Notes: generated by a model not told the origin, from the sequence alone. Counted from the first letter of the stretch, positions 1 to 5,517 are shown. The stretch: DNA of 13,826 nucleotides from CAYXNZ01 sp964553705 (GCA_964553705.1 CAZKKV010000024.1:1-13826); one strand, 5' to 3'. Numbers and translations are program-made.

Positions 1-20
1 GAAGAAATGCAAATTTTCAT
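1..20 (-). CDS. Possible start of a NifX-like (dinitrogenase Fe-Mo cofactor family) protein, cut by window edge
   Basis: On the minus strand an ATG at 20-18 opens a frame reading MKICIS plus a partial serine codon before the window ends. It lies 20 nt downstream of the stop of the CDF/NifX-like fusion gene and in the same direction. The opening MKICIS resembles the usual N-terminus of small stand-alone dinitrogenase iron-molybdenum cofactor biosynthesis proteins, which often sit beside DUF134 and DUF5320 genes. Only six full codons are visible, so the call rests mainly on context and could be wrong. No Shine-Dalgarno motif precedes it, as for most genes in this window. Confidence 0.33.
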
Positions 21-40
21 ACATTATAAATTAAATTATA

Positions 41-1273
41 TTATTTAAATCTAGACAAGATAGTTTTTATATTTTCATCTTTTTTAACTATTTCTATTTC
101 AATTTTTTGTGCTTTTAAATTTGCTTTGGCGCTATCGCCTATATTTCTAGCTATTATTTTATTAGCAGAAATTGATTTTATAAATTTGGAGCCATGAGCA
201 CCTTTTTCTATGTCGTAATAAGGGTTAGTTATCTTTTCTTTCTTAATTATTTTTTTATTAGTGTTAATTTCTATTAATAAATAATCGGCTACGCCAAATT
301 TATCAGCTATTTCATTATTAATTAAGGGAATTAATATGCGTTTACCTTTTTCTAGAGGTGCTTTTAGCTGCCTATTCTCTAAAAATTTTAATCTTCTGCC
401 AAATCCTGGCTGAATAGAGCCTCTTGAGTGTTCGTGGGATTTTACTTTAATAGTTACTTGTTTAAGGTCTGGGATGTAGTTGATTAATTTTTTTTCGAGT
501 TTCTCTGTTATAAAAGTTATTTCTTCTATTTTTGCTTTAGCATCGCAGAGTAATGATATCTCCGCTAAACTATTTATACTAATTTTTCTTGTTTTTATTT
601 CAGAAAATTTGAAATTATTTCTCTCTAGAAATTTTCTTATTTTTTCTTCTAATTCAGGATTGGCTTTATCGACTAAAGAATCAACTGTTTCTTTGCTTAA
701 ATTATAAGCTTCATAAAATATATATAGTGAAACTAAAATAGCTAAAATGCTATCGGCTAACGGGTAAAATTTTATAAAAAATAAGCCGATTAAAACGCCG
801 ACAGAAGATATGGCATCAGCTCTTGAGTGTTCGGCGTCGGAAACTAGTGCTAGGGATGAGTATTTGTGGCCAATATTAAATTTAAATCTGGCCATTATTT
901 CGTTGATAATAATTGTTGAAGCAATCAATGCGACTCCCCAAAAACTAAAAATAGCTGTTTGTTGGCTTTTAAAAATATTAGTGATTGCTTCAAAAAGAAT
1001 CCAACCAGCAGATAAAAAAAGCAATAAGACGATTACAAAGCTAGCTAGACTTTCGTATTTTTCTTTTCCGTAAGGGTGGTGACTGTCCGCCGGGTTATCT
1101 GAAATTTTTATTCCGACATAGGCGACTAAAGAAGAAATTACGTCCAGGCCAGAATGTAAGGCGTCAGCTATAATAGCTATACTGTTAGTTACAAAGCCAA
1201 CAAAAAATTTAGCTAAAGCCAAAATTAAATTGACTAAAGTTGAGATTAATGAAAGATTTTTGGCGTTTAACAT
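41..1273 (-). CDS. Cation diffusion facilitator (CDF) transporter with C-terminal NifX-like domain
   Basis: This is a probable divalent-metal/proton antiporter of the inner membrane. From the ATG at 1273 it has 410 residues. Hydrophobic helices fill about residues 8-200. TM2 carries ADALHSGLD (H40, D44) and TM5 carries DAEHSRAD (H149, D153), the paired HxxxD metal-site pattern of CDF proteins; HHPYGKEKYE follows TM2. A cytoplasmic CDF C-terminal domain spans about 205-280. An extra domain at about 290-400 begins near the GRRLKFLENRQL stretch and has the KRILIPL...ADKFGVADYLLIE...AHGSKFI pattern of dinitrogenase iron-molybdenum cofactor proteins. A frame open to a TTG at 1324 would add 17 residues overlapping DUF134; I prefer the ATG because TM1 follows at once and a TATAAT lies 6 nt upstream. 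HD/HD sites are typical of Zn/Co-type members, but the metal is inferred. Confidence 0.88.
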   Translation of the reverse strand: MLNAKNLSLISTLVNLILALAKFFVGFVTNSIAIIADALHSGLDVISSLVAYVGIKISDNPADSHHPYGKEKYESLASFVIVLLLFLSAGWILFEAITNIFKSQQTAIFSFWGVALIASTIIINEIMARFKFNIGHKYSSLALVSDAEHSRADAISSVGVLIGLFFIKFYPLADSILAILVSLYIFYEAYNLSKETVDSLVDKANPELEEKIRKFLERNNFKFSEIKTRKISINSLAEISLLCDAKAKIEEITFITEKLEKKLINYIPDLKQVTIKVKSHEHSRGSIQPGFGRRLKFLENRQLKAPLEKGKRILIPLINNEIADKFGVADYLLIEINTNKKIIKKEKITNPYYDIEKGAHGSKFIKSISANKIIARNIGDSAKANLKAQKIEIEIVKKDENIKTILSRFK

Positions 1274-1289
1274 GTTTTTATTATAGCAT
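1274..1289 (-). promoter_or_regulatory. Extended -10 promoter directly before the CDF gene (possibly leaderless)
   Basis: On the minus strand the sequence reads ATGCTATAAT, then AAAAAC, then the ATG of the CDF gene. TATAAT occupies 1285-1280 and is preceded by TGC, an extended -10 element. A start site about 7 nt beyond the -10 would fall on or next to the A of the ATG, so the mRNA may lack a leader. The same ATGCTATAAT string precedes two other genes here. No clear -35 box was seen, as is usual with extended -10 promoters. Confidence 0.45.
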
Positions 1290-1292
1290 TTA

Positions 1293-1568
1293 TTACTTAA
1301 CCATTCTAATAGCTTTTCCTTCAATTAAAGCTTTAGCTATTTTTTTATTAGCTAGAGATAAAATTCTTTGAAAAGTGCTTTGCGATGTTTTCATTTTTTT
1401 TGCTGATGTTGCTTGGTCAAAATTTTCAACATATTTTAGGCGTAACGATTCCATTTCTTCGTGAGTAACAGTTATGTAATCCAAGAATCTTAAAGGAATA
1501 CCTTGAGGTTTGAAAATATTAGCCTTTGGATGAAAATTAATTCTTCTATACATTCTTGGTCTAGACAT
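1293..1568 (-). CDS. DUF134 (UPF0251) family helix-turn-helix protein
   Basis: A 91-residue predicted DNA-binding protein. It opens with SRPRMYRRINFHPKANIFKP and continues QGIPL, the hallmark N-terminus of the DUF134 family. This leads into a helix-turn-helix region at about residues 34-85 resembling sigma-70 region 4: EEMESLRL, then ATSAKKMKTSQSTFQRIL, then NKKIAKALIEGKAIR. It is full length for the family. It lies between DUF5320 and the CDF/NifX-like gene, both on the same strand, so it may regulate this cluster. The family target is not established. Start at ATG 1568 has no Shine-Dalgarno motif. The family assignment is firm; the regulatory role is inferred. Confidence 0.9.
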   Translation of the reverse strand: MSRPRMYRRINFHPKANIFKPQGIPLRFLDYITVTHEEMESLRLKYVENFDQATSAKKMKTSQSTFQRILSLANKKIAKALIEGKAIRMVK

Positions 1569-1606
1569 AATTTATTACAGTTAATAATTGAAAATAAAAA
1601 TAATAC

Positions 1607-1624
1607 CCCTCTCGTAAGAGAGGG
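1607..1624 (-). terminator. Rho-independent terminator after DUF5320 gene
   Basis: A perfect 7-bp stem CCCTCTC/GAGAGGG with a GTAA-type tetraloop lies 8 nt beyond the DUF5320 stop. On the minus strand it is followed by a T-rich tract (TATTATTTTTATTTTC). It separates DUF5320 from DUF134; some read-through is likely because no strong separate DUF134 promoter is visible in the short gap. Confidence 0.75.
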
Positions 1625-1632
1625 AATGTTTT

Positions 1633-1905
1633 TTACTTTTTGCTCTTGAGGTTATTAATTTCCTCTTTAATGTTTTTCATTTCTTCTTCCATATATTTTT
1701 CCTCTTCTTGAAGTTCTGATAACTGATCGCCTTTACTTACATTAGAATTGTAATTCCAACTGAAGAATCGTCCAAAACCGCGTCCAAAGCCTCGGTTAAG
1801 TCCGCGTCCAAAAAATCTGCGTTTTTGACCAGCTCCGCAAGGTCCTTGTCCCCAGCCACTGCCGGGTCCTACGCCTCTTGGGCCAGTACCATTAAATCCA
1901 GGCAT
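1633..1905 (-). CDS. DUF5320-family glycine-rich small protein
   Basis: A 90-residue protein beginning MPGFNGTGPRGVGPGSGWGQ, the characteristic start of DUF5320 proteins. A Gly/Arg/Phe-rich middle (about residues 27-50, repeated GRGF units) carries a single cysteine near residue 23. A charged helical tail follows (about 58-88, ELQEEEKYMEEEMKNIKEEI) that looks like a coiled coil. The frame is open for 36 more codons upstream to 2013, but that extension would run through a promoter and a terminator hairpin, so the start at 1905 is chosen. The family often neighbours NifX-like and DUF134 genes, as here, but its function is unknown. There is no transmembrane segment or signal peptide. Confidence 0.85.
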   Translation of the reverse strand: MPGFNGTGPRGVGPGSGWGQGPCGAGQKRRFFGRGLNRGFGRGFGRFFSWNYNSNVSKGDQLSELQEEEKYMEEEMKNIKEEINNLKSKK

Positions 1906-1932
1906 AAATTTATATTTAATAATTATGTTATG

Positions 1933-1961
1933 AGTATATACCCAAAATGAAATTTTGTCAA
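1933..1961 (-). promoter_or_regulatory. Sigma-70-type promoter for DUF5320 gene/cluster
   Basis: Minus strand: a perfect -35 TTGACA at 1961-1956, a 17-nt spacer, and -10 TATACT at 1938-1933. Transcription would begin near 1926, about 20 nt before the ATG at 1905. With the upstream terminator at 2006-2022 this isolates the cluster from the DUF4349 gene. Confidence 0.78.
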
Positions 1962-2000
1962 GGGGTATAGCTTTTTGTGGGCAGAAATTAATAATAAACA

Positions 2001-2028
2001 AAAAACGTCTCAATCTGAGACGTTTTTT
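2001..2028 (-). terminator. Bidirectional terminator after DUF4349 gene
   Basis: A 7-bp stem CGTCTCA/TGAGACG (2006-2012 and 2016-2022) with a 3-nt loop is flanked by A-tract and T-tract on both sides. It can terminate either strand. In context it ends the minus-strand DUF4349 transcript, whose stop is at 2051, about 30 nt away. Confidence 0.88.
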
Positions 2029-2050
2029 GATATTTTTTTATGTCAGTTTG

Positions 2051-3103
2051 CTATTTTTTCCAGATATGCTTAGTTAACATCCAGCCGTATTTTGCAACGA
2101 TTAGAATAATAAAGAAATAAATAATATATTGTAGGACCAGAAATAACAGAGTTATTAGATTAATAGTAATGTCTTGAACAATTCTATTAACGTCTCGTAC
2201 AAATACTTTAGTTGCCGTTTTCCAAGAGTCTCTTAAACTTTGTCCATCAATGAATTTATTTTCCAAAATATTAACATTGAAATAAGTATAATCTAGTCGA
2301 TCAAGCTGTTCGGCTCTTGAACGTTCCAGCCGTTCTAACTGTGCGTTGATATTAATGCGTTCCTGCGTCAGCCTCTCAATGATACCGATTTTACTGTCAA
2401 TAATTTTTGCCAAACTTTCCACGTCATGAGTCTTGGTTGCCAAATCGGTAATATTATCATAGGCACTTATGGCAGTAGCTAGAGTTTCTTCAATAGAATT
2501 CATTTTTTTCTCCAGTATTTCTGCTTCACTGGTGTAGTCGTCAATTAAACGTTTAATAGTATAAGTGCTTTCATTAAGTTCTTTTGGGTCTAACATTTCA
2601 ATAATTGATAGAATTTCGTTCACGCTATCATGTTCAACTTTGAAGTTATAATTACAATTTTTTTCATATTCATTGGCATTCTCAAAAATAACATCATCAC
2701 GTGATTTTAAGGCGACAATTTTGTCGCAGGTATTTTCCAGATGACGTGTTTCAATACTGGCGTTATATTCAGTTACTTCAAATTCTTCGGCATTATCGCC
2801 AGTTGTTGCGCCGTTGTTAATAAGGGAAACAGATGGTGATGTTACATTGCGGATAGATAAGTCGGATGAACCGCTAGTTTTACTGTAAGCCATTTCACTT
2901 GCTTCATAAGACATTTCATCGGTGTCAAAAGCTGGCGCGCTTTGACTCATTATTTTACTGACATTGGTTTTGGGAAGCAACGAGCTGAGCGACGAACTAA
3001 TCAGGCGAAAAGCTAAAACAATTATAATAATTGCGATTAACGCCAAACCAGCAATTTTTAAAATATTCGCTGGTTTTAAATTAAAATCATCGGGGAATTT
3101 CAT
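2051..3103 (-). CDS. DUF4349-like membrane protein with central coiled coil
   Basis: 350 residues. A positively flanked N-terminal membrane segment (about 14-36) is followed by a Ser/Thr/Glu-rich linker. A domain from about 108 to 300 follows the DUF4349 layout: an EFEVTEYNASIET strand, charged helices with coiled-coil spacing at about 190-270 (EAEILEKKMNSIEE; ININAQLERLERSRAEQLDRLD), then a TYFNVNILE strand. A second membrane segment lies at about 314-338 and ends in a basic tail (KHIWKK). In this family the soluble part is usually outside the membrane between the two segments. Role unknown; a scaffold or envelope-stress function is sometimes suspected but nothing here shows it. Two cysteines (about 125 and 149) could pair if extracytoplasmic. 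Third-codon G/C use looks somewhat higher than in the right half of the window. Confidence 0.8.
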   Translation of the reverse strand: MKFPDDFNLKPANILKIAGLALIAIIIIVLAFRLISSSLSSLLPKTNVSKIMSQSAPAFDTDEMSYEASEMAYSKTSGSSDLSIRNVTSPSVSLINNGATTGDNAEEFEVTEYNASIETRHLENTCDKIVALKSRDDVIFENANEYEKNCNYNFKVEHDSVNEILSIIEMLDPKELNESTYTIKRLIDDYTSEAEILEKKMNSIEETLATAISAYDNITDLATKTHDVESLAKIIDSKIGIIERLTQERININAQLERLERSRAEQLDRLDYTYFNVNILENKFIDGQSLRDSWKTATKVFVRDVNRIVQDITINLITLLFLVLQYIIYFFIILIVAKYGWMLTKHIWKK

Positions 3104-3141
3104 GTGTTTTAATTTAATAGTTAGTAAATATTTATGTTTGT

Positions 3142-3150
3142 ATTATAGCA
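3142..3150 (-). promoter_or_regulatory. Extended -10 promoter for DUF4349 gene
   Basis: Minus strand TGC then TATAAT (3150-3142), inside ATGCTATAAT, the same 10-mer seen before the CDF gene and before the gene at 4867. A start near 3135 would give a leader of about 32 nt to the ATG at 3103. No good -35 at the usual distance. Confidence 0.55.
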
Positions 3151-3168
3151 TTTAATAAAATAAAAAAC

Positions 3169-3192
3169 ACTGACAAAAAGTCAGTATTTTTT
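3169..3192 (-). terminator. Bidirectional hairpin terminator
   Basis: Stem ACTGAC/GTCAGT (3169-3174 and 3180-3185) with an AAAAA loop, T-runs following on both strands. On the minus strand it would end transcripts from the candidate small ORF (3259-3381) and the tRNA-like fragment (3197-3228), just before the DUF4349 promoter. Confidence 0.65.
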
Positions 3193-3196
3193 ATTT

Positions 3197-3228
3197 GTGC
3201 TCGGGGTCGTGGACGATGTTCGAACTAG
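3197..3228 (-). pseudogene. Possible tRNA 3'-end remnant
   Basis: On the minus strand the stretch contains GTTCGAAC (T-loop-like), then CCCCGAGCA, an acceptor-3' string identical to that of the tRNA-Gln at 4594-4664 (CCCCGAGCA), followed 5 nt later by an AT tract and a terminator. The distance between the two motifs is about 5 nt longer than in the real tRNA, and the T-stem does not pair, so this is not a functional tRNA. It may be a decayed fragment or a chance match. Confidence 0.3.
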
Positions 3229-3258
3229 CGTAGTTAAGATTAAATGAGAATTAAAGGG

Positions 3259-3381
3259 TTAATCCTGTCCAGAATTTTCAAAATTAATTAAATATTTATA
3301 AACACTATCAAGATAAGTTAAACCAGAAATTTGATCGTCAGAATTATTTCTTATCTCTTTCATGGTATCCTTTTCTGACAT
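3259..3381 (-). CDS. Candidate 40-residue small protein (hypothetical)
   Basis: On the minus strand an ATG at 3381 opens 40 codons to a TAA at 3259. The product begins MSEKDTMKEIRNNSDDQISG and ends in YKYLINFENSGQD. It is hydrophilic and acidic, with no membrane segment or cysteine. Its codon choice looks like that of neighbouring genes. It lies divergently from the gene at 3457 and upstream of a hairpin terminator. There is no clear promoter or Shine-Dalgarno motif. It may be a real small protein, the C-terminal relic of a larger lost gene, or a chance frame. Confidence 0.3.
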   Translation of the reverse strand: MSEKDTMKEIRNNSDDQISGLTYLDSVYKYLINFENSGQD

Positions 3382-3419
3382 CCATTTTATTTCTTAAACT
3401 TATTATTAATAAATTATTG

Positions 3420-3428
3420 TGATACAAT
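3420..3428 (+). promoter_or_regulatory. Extended -10 promoter for gene at 3457
   Basis: TGA followed by TACAAT (3423-3428), a one-mismatch extended -10 element. A start near 3435 gives a leader of about 22 nt. No convincing -35 upstream. Confidence 0.45.
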
Positions 3429-3456
3429 ATAGTTATATTAATTTAAATTTATTTTT

Positions 3457-4404
3457 ATGCTCAAAAAAATATTAATCACCATAAGTATTATAGGGGCTAT
3501 AATTTTTATTTTAGTCGTTGGTATTATTATCACCAGACTAACTGTACATGATCTGGTATCAGTAGATCAACAGCTAAGGAAAAACATCATGCAATTAGCC
3601 TACGAACATTATGATAATCCATTGGAGCGTATAGCTATGAAAATTGGTAAAGGAAGAATAATTTTGGTCAATCCACCAGCATCAGCTGAAGTGCAATTTT
3701 TCACCTTATTTCATATACCATTAGGTGTTTTACGCGGCCATCCCTATGCCAAACTGGAAATATTCCTGAATCTTATAAACCCACACGAGGAAAATGATAA
3801 AATAGAACGAGCCAAAGAAGCAATCAGAAAATTCATGGATAATCAAGGCATGGAGTTGATTTATTCTAGTTTTTTACCTCATCCATCAAATTTTTTAGTC
3901 GGCATAAGCAGTGGCCAAAACAAAGAATCAAGAACAATGAGAATTTCTTCAGAATGGCTAAGGCCGGTCTATATTTTTCAAGAAAAAAAATTCATCAACA
4001 ATGATTGCCAAGTTTACCAATATGAAGTGAGCGCTGAAAACTACGAAATTATAGAAATACAAACGGCCTGGCCTCAATGGTTCCAACCGGAAGAAAAGAA
4101 TGATTGCCCCGATGTTTATAGCCGACCTACCAAGGACAAAGAAGAATTGGAAAAATTTGCTTTTAAATTCTTTTTAGATGTTCCCAGATATAATCTTCTT
4201 TTATCAAGTTCCGATGAATTGAATCTTAGTCCAAAATTCACGGAACTCAAATATTTTTATGAATGGCTTTGGGAAAACAAAAATATTTCCTTACCGGAAG
4301 AACTAACAGGCGATCCATATCAGCATCCGGTGATAAAAATTATGCTAACCAAAGACGGTCGACTTGATCATTACTTAAACACGACCGAACTGTTTGAAAA
4401 ATAA
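3457..4404 (+). CDS. Membrane-anchored protein of unknown function
   Basis: 315 residues, family not recognised. An N-terminal hydrophobic segment (about 5-27), with two lysines before it, would anchor the protein; the rest (about 288 residues) is soluble with mixed alpha/beta character. Visible features are IERAKEAIRKFMDNQG helix, a WLRPVYIF strand, NNDCQVYQYEV, TAWPQWFQPEE and an aromatic-rich stretch ELKYFYEWLWENK. Two cysteines (in NNDCQ and KNDCPD) could form a disulfide if the domain is outside the membrane. No catalytic motif is evident. The gene stands alone with its own extended -10 promoter. Base composition is locally higher in G/C: positions 4081-4140 hold 27 G/C of 60 against 17 of 60 at 9901-9960. 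This could mark acquisition, but the DUF4349 gene next door is also relatively G/C-rich. Confidence 0.75.
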   Translation: MLKKILITISIIGAIIFILVVGIIITRLTVHDLVSVDQQLRKNIMQLAYEHYDNPLERIAMKIGKGRIILVNPPASAEVQFFTLFHIPLGVLRGHPYAKLEIFLNLINPHEENDKIERAKEAIRKFMDNQGMELIYSSFLPHPSNFLVGISSGQNKESRTMRISSEWLRPVYIFQEKKFINNDCQVYQYEVSAENYEIIEIQTAWPQWFQPEEKNDCPDVYSRPTKDKEELEKFAFKFFLDVPRYNLLLSSSDELNLSPKFTELKYFYEWLWENKNISLPEELTGDPYQHPVIKIMLTKDGRLDHYLNTTELFEK

Positions 4405-4556
4405 ACGAATAATAATATAAAAAAATCTATCTTTTCGTTGTCGTTGGTGTTCGATATATCTTGGTGTATCGGATGATATTTACTAAATCTCGGTCTGCTA
4501 ACATTCGGCTAAACTAGATTTTACTCTGTTCGACGCCTTCTTTGCTCCGCAAACTA
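4405..4556. other. Intergenic stretch without recognisable gene
   Basis: Between the stop of the orphan gene and the tRNA-Gln terminator hairpin I see no convincing coding frame or RNA gene. It contains a short imperfect hairpin (CGATA/TATCG around 4451-4471) and dispersed inverted AATCTA/TAGATT pieces. A 66-codon minus-strand frame crossing here runs straight through the tRNA gene and is not credible. Confidence 0.5.
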
Positions 4557-4560
4557 ATAA

Positions 4561-4585
4561 AATACGCTAAAATTAGAGTATTTTT
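4561..4585 (-). terminator. Candidate terminator after tRNA-Gln
   Basis: Inverted repeat AATAC(g)CTA/TAG(a)GTATT with one mismatch, loop AAAT, located 9 nt beyond the tRNA 3' end. The minus strand continues with TTTTATTAG; the plus side continues with TTTTTG, so it may act both ways. Moderate stem strength only. Confidence 0.5.
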
Positions 4586-4593
4586 GTTGTTTG

Positions 4594-4664
4594 CTCGGGG
4601 GCAGGGAATCGAACCCCGATTGACTGGACCAAAACCAGCTGTCCTACCGTTAGACGACCCCCGA
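4594..4664 (-). tRNA. trnQ: tRNA-Gln (anticodon UUG)
   Basis: The minus strand folds into a full cloverleaf. The acceptor TCGGGGG/CCCCCGA has 7 pairs and the D stem is GTCT with GGAC (last pair G-U). The anticodon stem GCTGG/CCAGT encloses loop TTTTGGT, giving anticodon TTG at positions 34-36. The T stem CGGGG/CCCTG encloses TTCGATT. The discriminator is G, and CCA is not encoded (the sequence continues CAAAC), so it must be added after transcription. The promoter at 4775-4803 reads through a broken duplicate of the 5' half before reaching this gene. Confidence 0.95.
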
Positions 4665-4695
4665 ATAATATTTTTGTTTTTTAAATAAACAAGGG

Positions 4696-4740
4696 AACCA
4701 GCTGTCTCCGCCAATATAGGCGGAACGACCCCCGAATAAT
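4696..4740 (-). pseudogene. Broken duplicate of tRNA-Gln 5' half with hairpin in place of the D-arm
   Basis: Two blocks are identical to the tRNA-Gln. A 16-nt block (4725-4740, equal to 4654-4669) covers the acceptor 5' strand and 5 nt of upstream flank. An 11-nt block (4696-4706, equal to 4633-4643) covers the D-stem 3' strand and anticodon-stem 5' strand. Between them the 10 nt of the D arm are replaced by 18 nt forming TCCGCC-TATATT-GGCGGA (4707-4724), a perfect 6-bp stem. No anticodon loop 3' half, T arm or acceptor 3' strand follows. Because flanking bases are shared, this is a DNA duplication, not an RNA copy. It lies inside the predicted leader of the real tRNA transcript. Confidence 0.82.
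4707..4724. repeat. Perfect inverted repeat (6-bp stem, 6-nt loop)
   Basis: TCCGCC and GGCGGA flank AATATA on the plus strand. It is strikingly G/C-rich for this genome and sits in the tRNA-like duplicate. A single GGCGGAT half-site recurs at 4762-4768, near the predicted transcription start of the tRNA, so the leader RNA could pair in alternative ways. Confidence 0.75.
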
Positions 4741-4774
4741 CAATTTAAAAACACCATTACTGGCGGATGTCAAT

Positions 4775-4803
4775 ATGATAAGATATTATTATGTATTTGT
4801 CAA
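4775..4803 (-). promoter_or_regulatory. Promoter for tRNA-Gln transcript
   Basis: Minus strand: perfect -35 TTGACA (4803-4798), 17-nt spacer, -10 TATCAT (4780-4775). Transcription would start near 4768, giving a leader of about 100 nt that contains the broken tRNA 5' half. It is back-to-back with the plus-strand promoter at 4829-4837. Confidence 0.75.
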
Positions 4804-4828
4804 AAAAATTTTGATTTTTTTTATAAAA

Positions 4829-4837
4829 TGCTATAAT
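4829..4837 (+). promoter_or_regulatory. Extended -10 promoter for the 4867/HtrA operon
   Basis: ATGCTATAAT with TGC plus TATAAT at 4832-4837, the third copy of this 10-mer in the window. A start near 4844 gives a leader of about 23 nt. A second TATAAT at 4848-4853 could give a near-leaderless start. A TTGATT 15 nt upstream of the first -10 is a weak -35 candidate. Confidence 0.6.
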
Positions 4838-4866
4838 ACCGTTATCTTATAATTAATGAAAATTAT

Positions 4867-5508
4867 ATGAATAATATAGAGAAAAGAATTTCTAACGGAA
4901 AACAGGAAGAAATGGATTTAAAAACAAAGACAGAGTGGACGCAAGTAGATTTAATCGACTCAATGAATGGTCAAGATACACCAATTGAATTGAAGCTTAA
5001 CCAAGAAGAGATAAACTGGATACAAGAAGATGATATGGAACTAGAAAAGATAATAGAAAAAGAATTATCCGATGATAAAAGAGATAAAATTAATGTTGAG
5101 CAGTTAAAGGGTAGTGAAAAAAAGATATCGCTAGGTTTGTTTAATTTTATACAGTCAATATGTAAGTCTAAATTTAAAAAAATAAACAATTGGGAAAATG
5201 AATTTCCTGTAAGAAATCAGACATTAGATAGTATAAAATGTCATCAACATGCTTTGGAAACTTTAAAAATTATTTACATAGTAGCAAAAAAAGATTTTGT
5301 GGTAGATAGTGAGATTATAAGAATAACAAGAAGACAATTAGGCGTAAAAAGCGAAGTAAATGAAGATAAAAAAGAAGAAAAAATAGAAGGTAAAGAAAAA
5401 GAGAGGAAAAAACCAAAAAGTGCATTAGATAAGGATATAGAAAAAAAGGATAAAATTCATAAACATCTTCCTCCAGAAGCTAAGACAAGAATTTTACATC
5501 AAGATTAA
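4867..5508 (+). CDS. Highly charged cytoplasmic protein of unknown function
   Basis: 213 residues, family not recognised. No signal peptide or membrane segment. The N-terminal third is acidic (NWIQEDDMELEKIIEKELSD, about 50-69). A compact, less charged core at about 85-160 (LGLFNFIQSICKSKF; CHQHALETLKIIYIVAKKDF; IIRITRRQLGV) may be a small helical domain. The tail from about 162 is a lysine/glutamate-rich low-complexity stretch ending in HKHLPPEAKTRILHQD. The next gene, a HtrA-like protease, begins 9 nt after the stop, so the two are very likely co-transcribed. A substrate, adaptor or regulator of the protease is possible, but nothing in the sequence proves it. Confidence 0.75.
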   Translation: MNNIEKRISNGKQEEMDLKTKTEWTQVDLIDSMNGQDTPIELKLNQEEINWIQEDDMELEKIIEKELSDDKRDKINVEQLKGSEKKISLGLFNFIQSICKSKFKKINNWENEFPVRNQTLDSIKCHQHALETLKIIYIVAKKDFVVDSEIIRITRRQLGVKSEVNEDKKEEKIEGKEKERKKPKSALDKDIEKKDKIHKHLPPEAKTRILHQD

Positions 5509-5517
5509 ATTAAAAAT

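Noticed and set aside
480..1073. Plus-strand frames of 75 and 87 codons
   Set aside because: They are antisense to the well-supported CDF gene and show no family features.
1274..1324. TTG start giving a 17-residue longer CDF transporter overlapping DUF134
   Set aside because: No ribosome-site support, the added residues translate the end of DUF134, and a promoter and ATG lie just downstream. Not fully excluded.
1906..2013. 36-codon N-terminal extension of the DUF5320 protein
   Set aside because: It would cover a TTGACA/TATACT promoter and the stem of the DUF4349 terminator, and the family starts at MPGF.
2964..3155. 63-codon plus-strand frame
   Set aside because: Antisense to the start of the DUF4349 gene and its promoter; low-complexity translation.
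3197..3228. A functional tRNA at this position
   Set aside because: Only T-loop-like and acceptor-3'-like strings are present; the T stem does not pair and no 5' half or anticodon arm can be found upstream.
4514..4714. 66-codon minus-strand reading frame
   Set aside because: It runs through the intact tRNA-Gln and the tRNA-like copy; its residues are translations of tRNA sequence.
4971..5189. 72-codon minus-strand frame rich in Ser/Ile/Phe
   Set aside because: Antisense shadow of the acidic, Glu/Asp-rich protein at 4867-5508.
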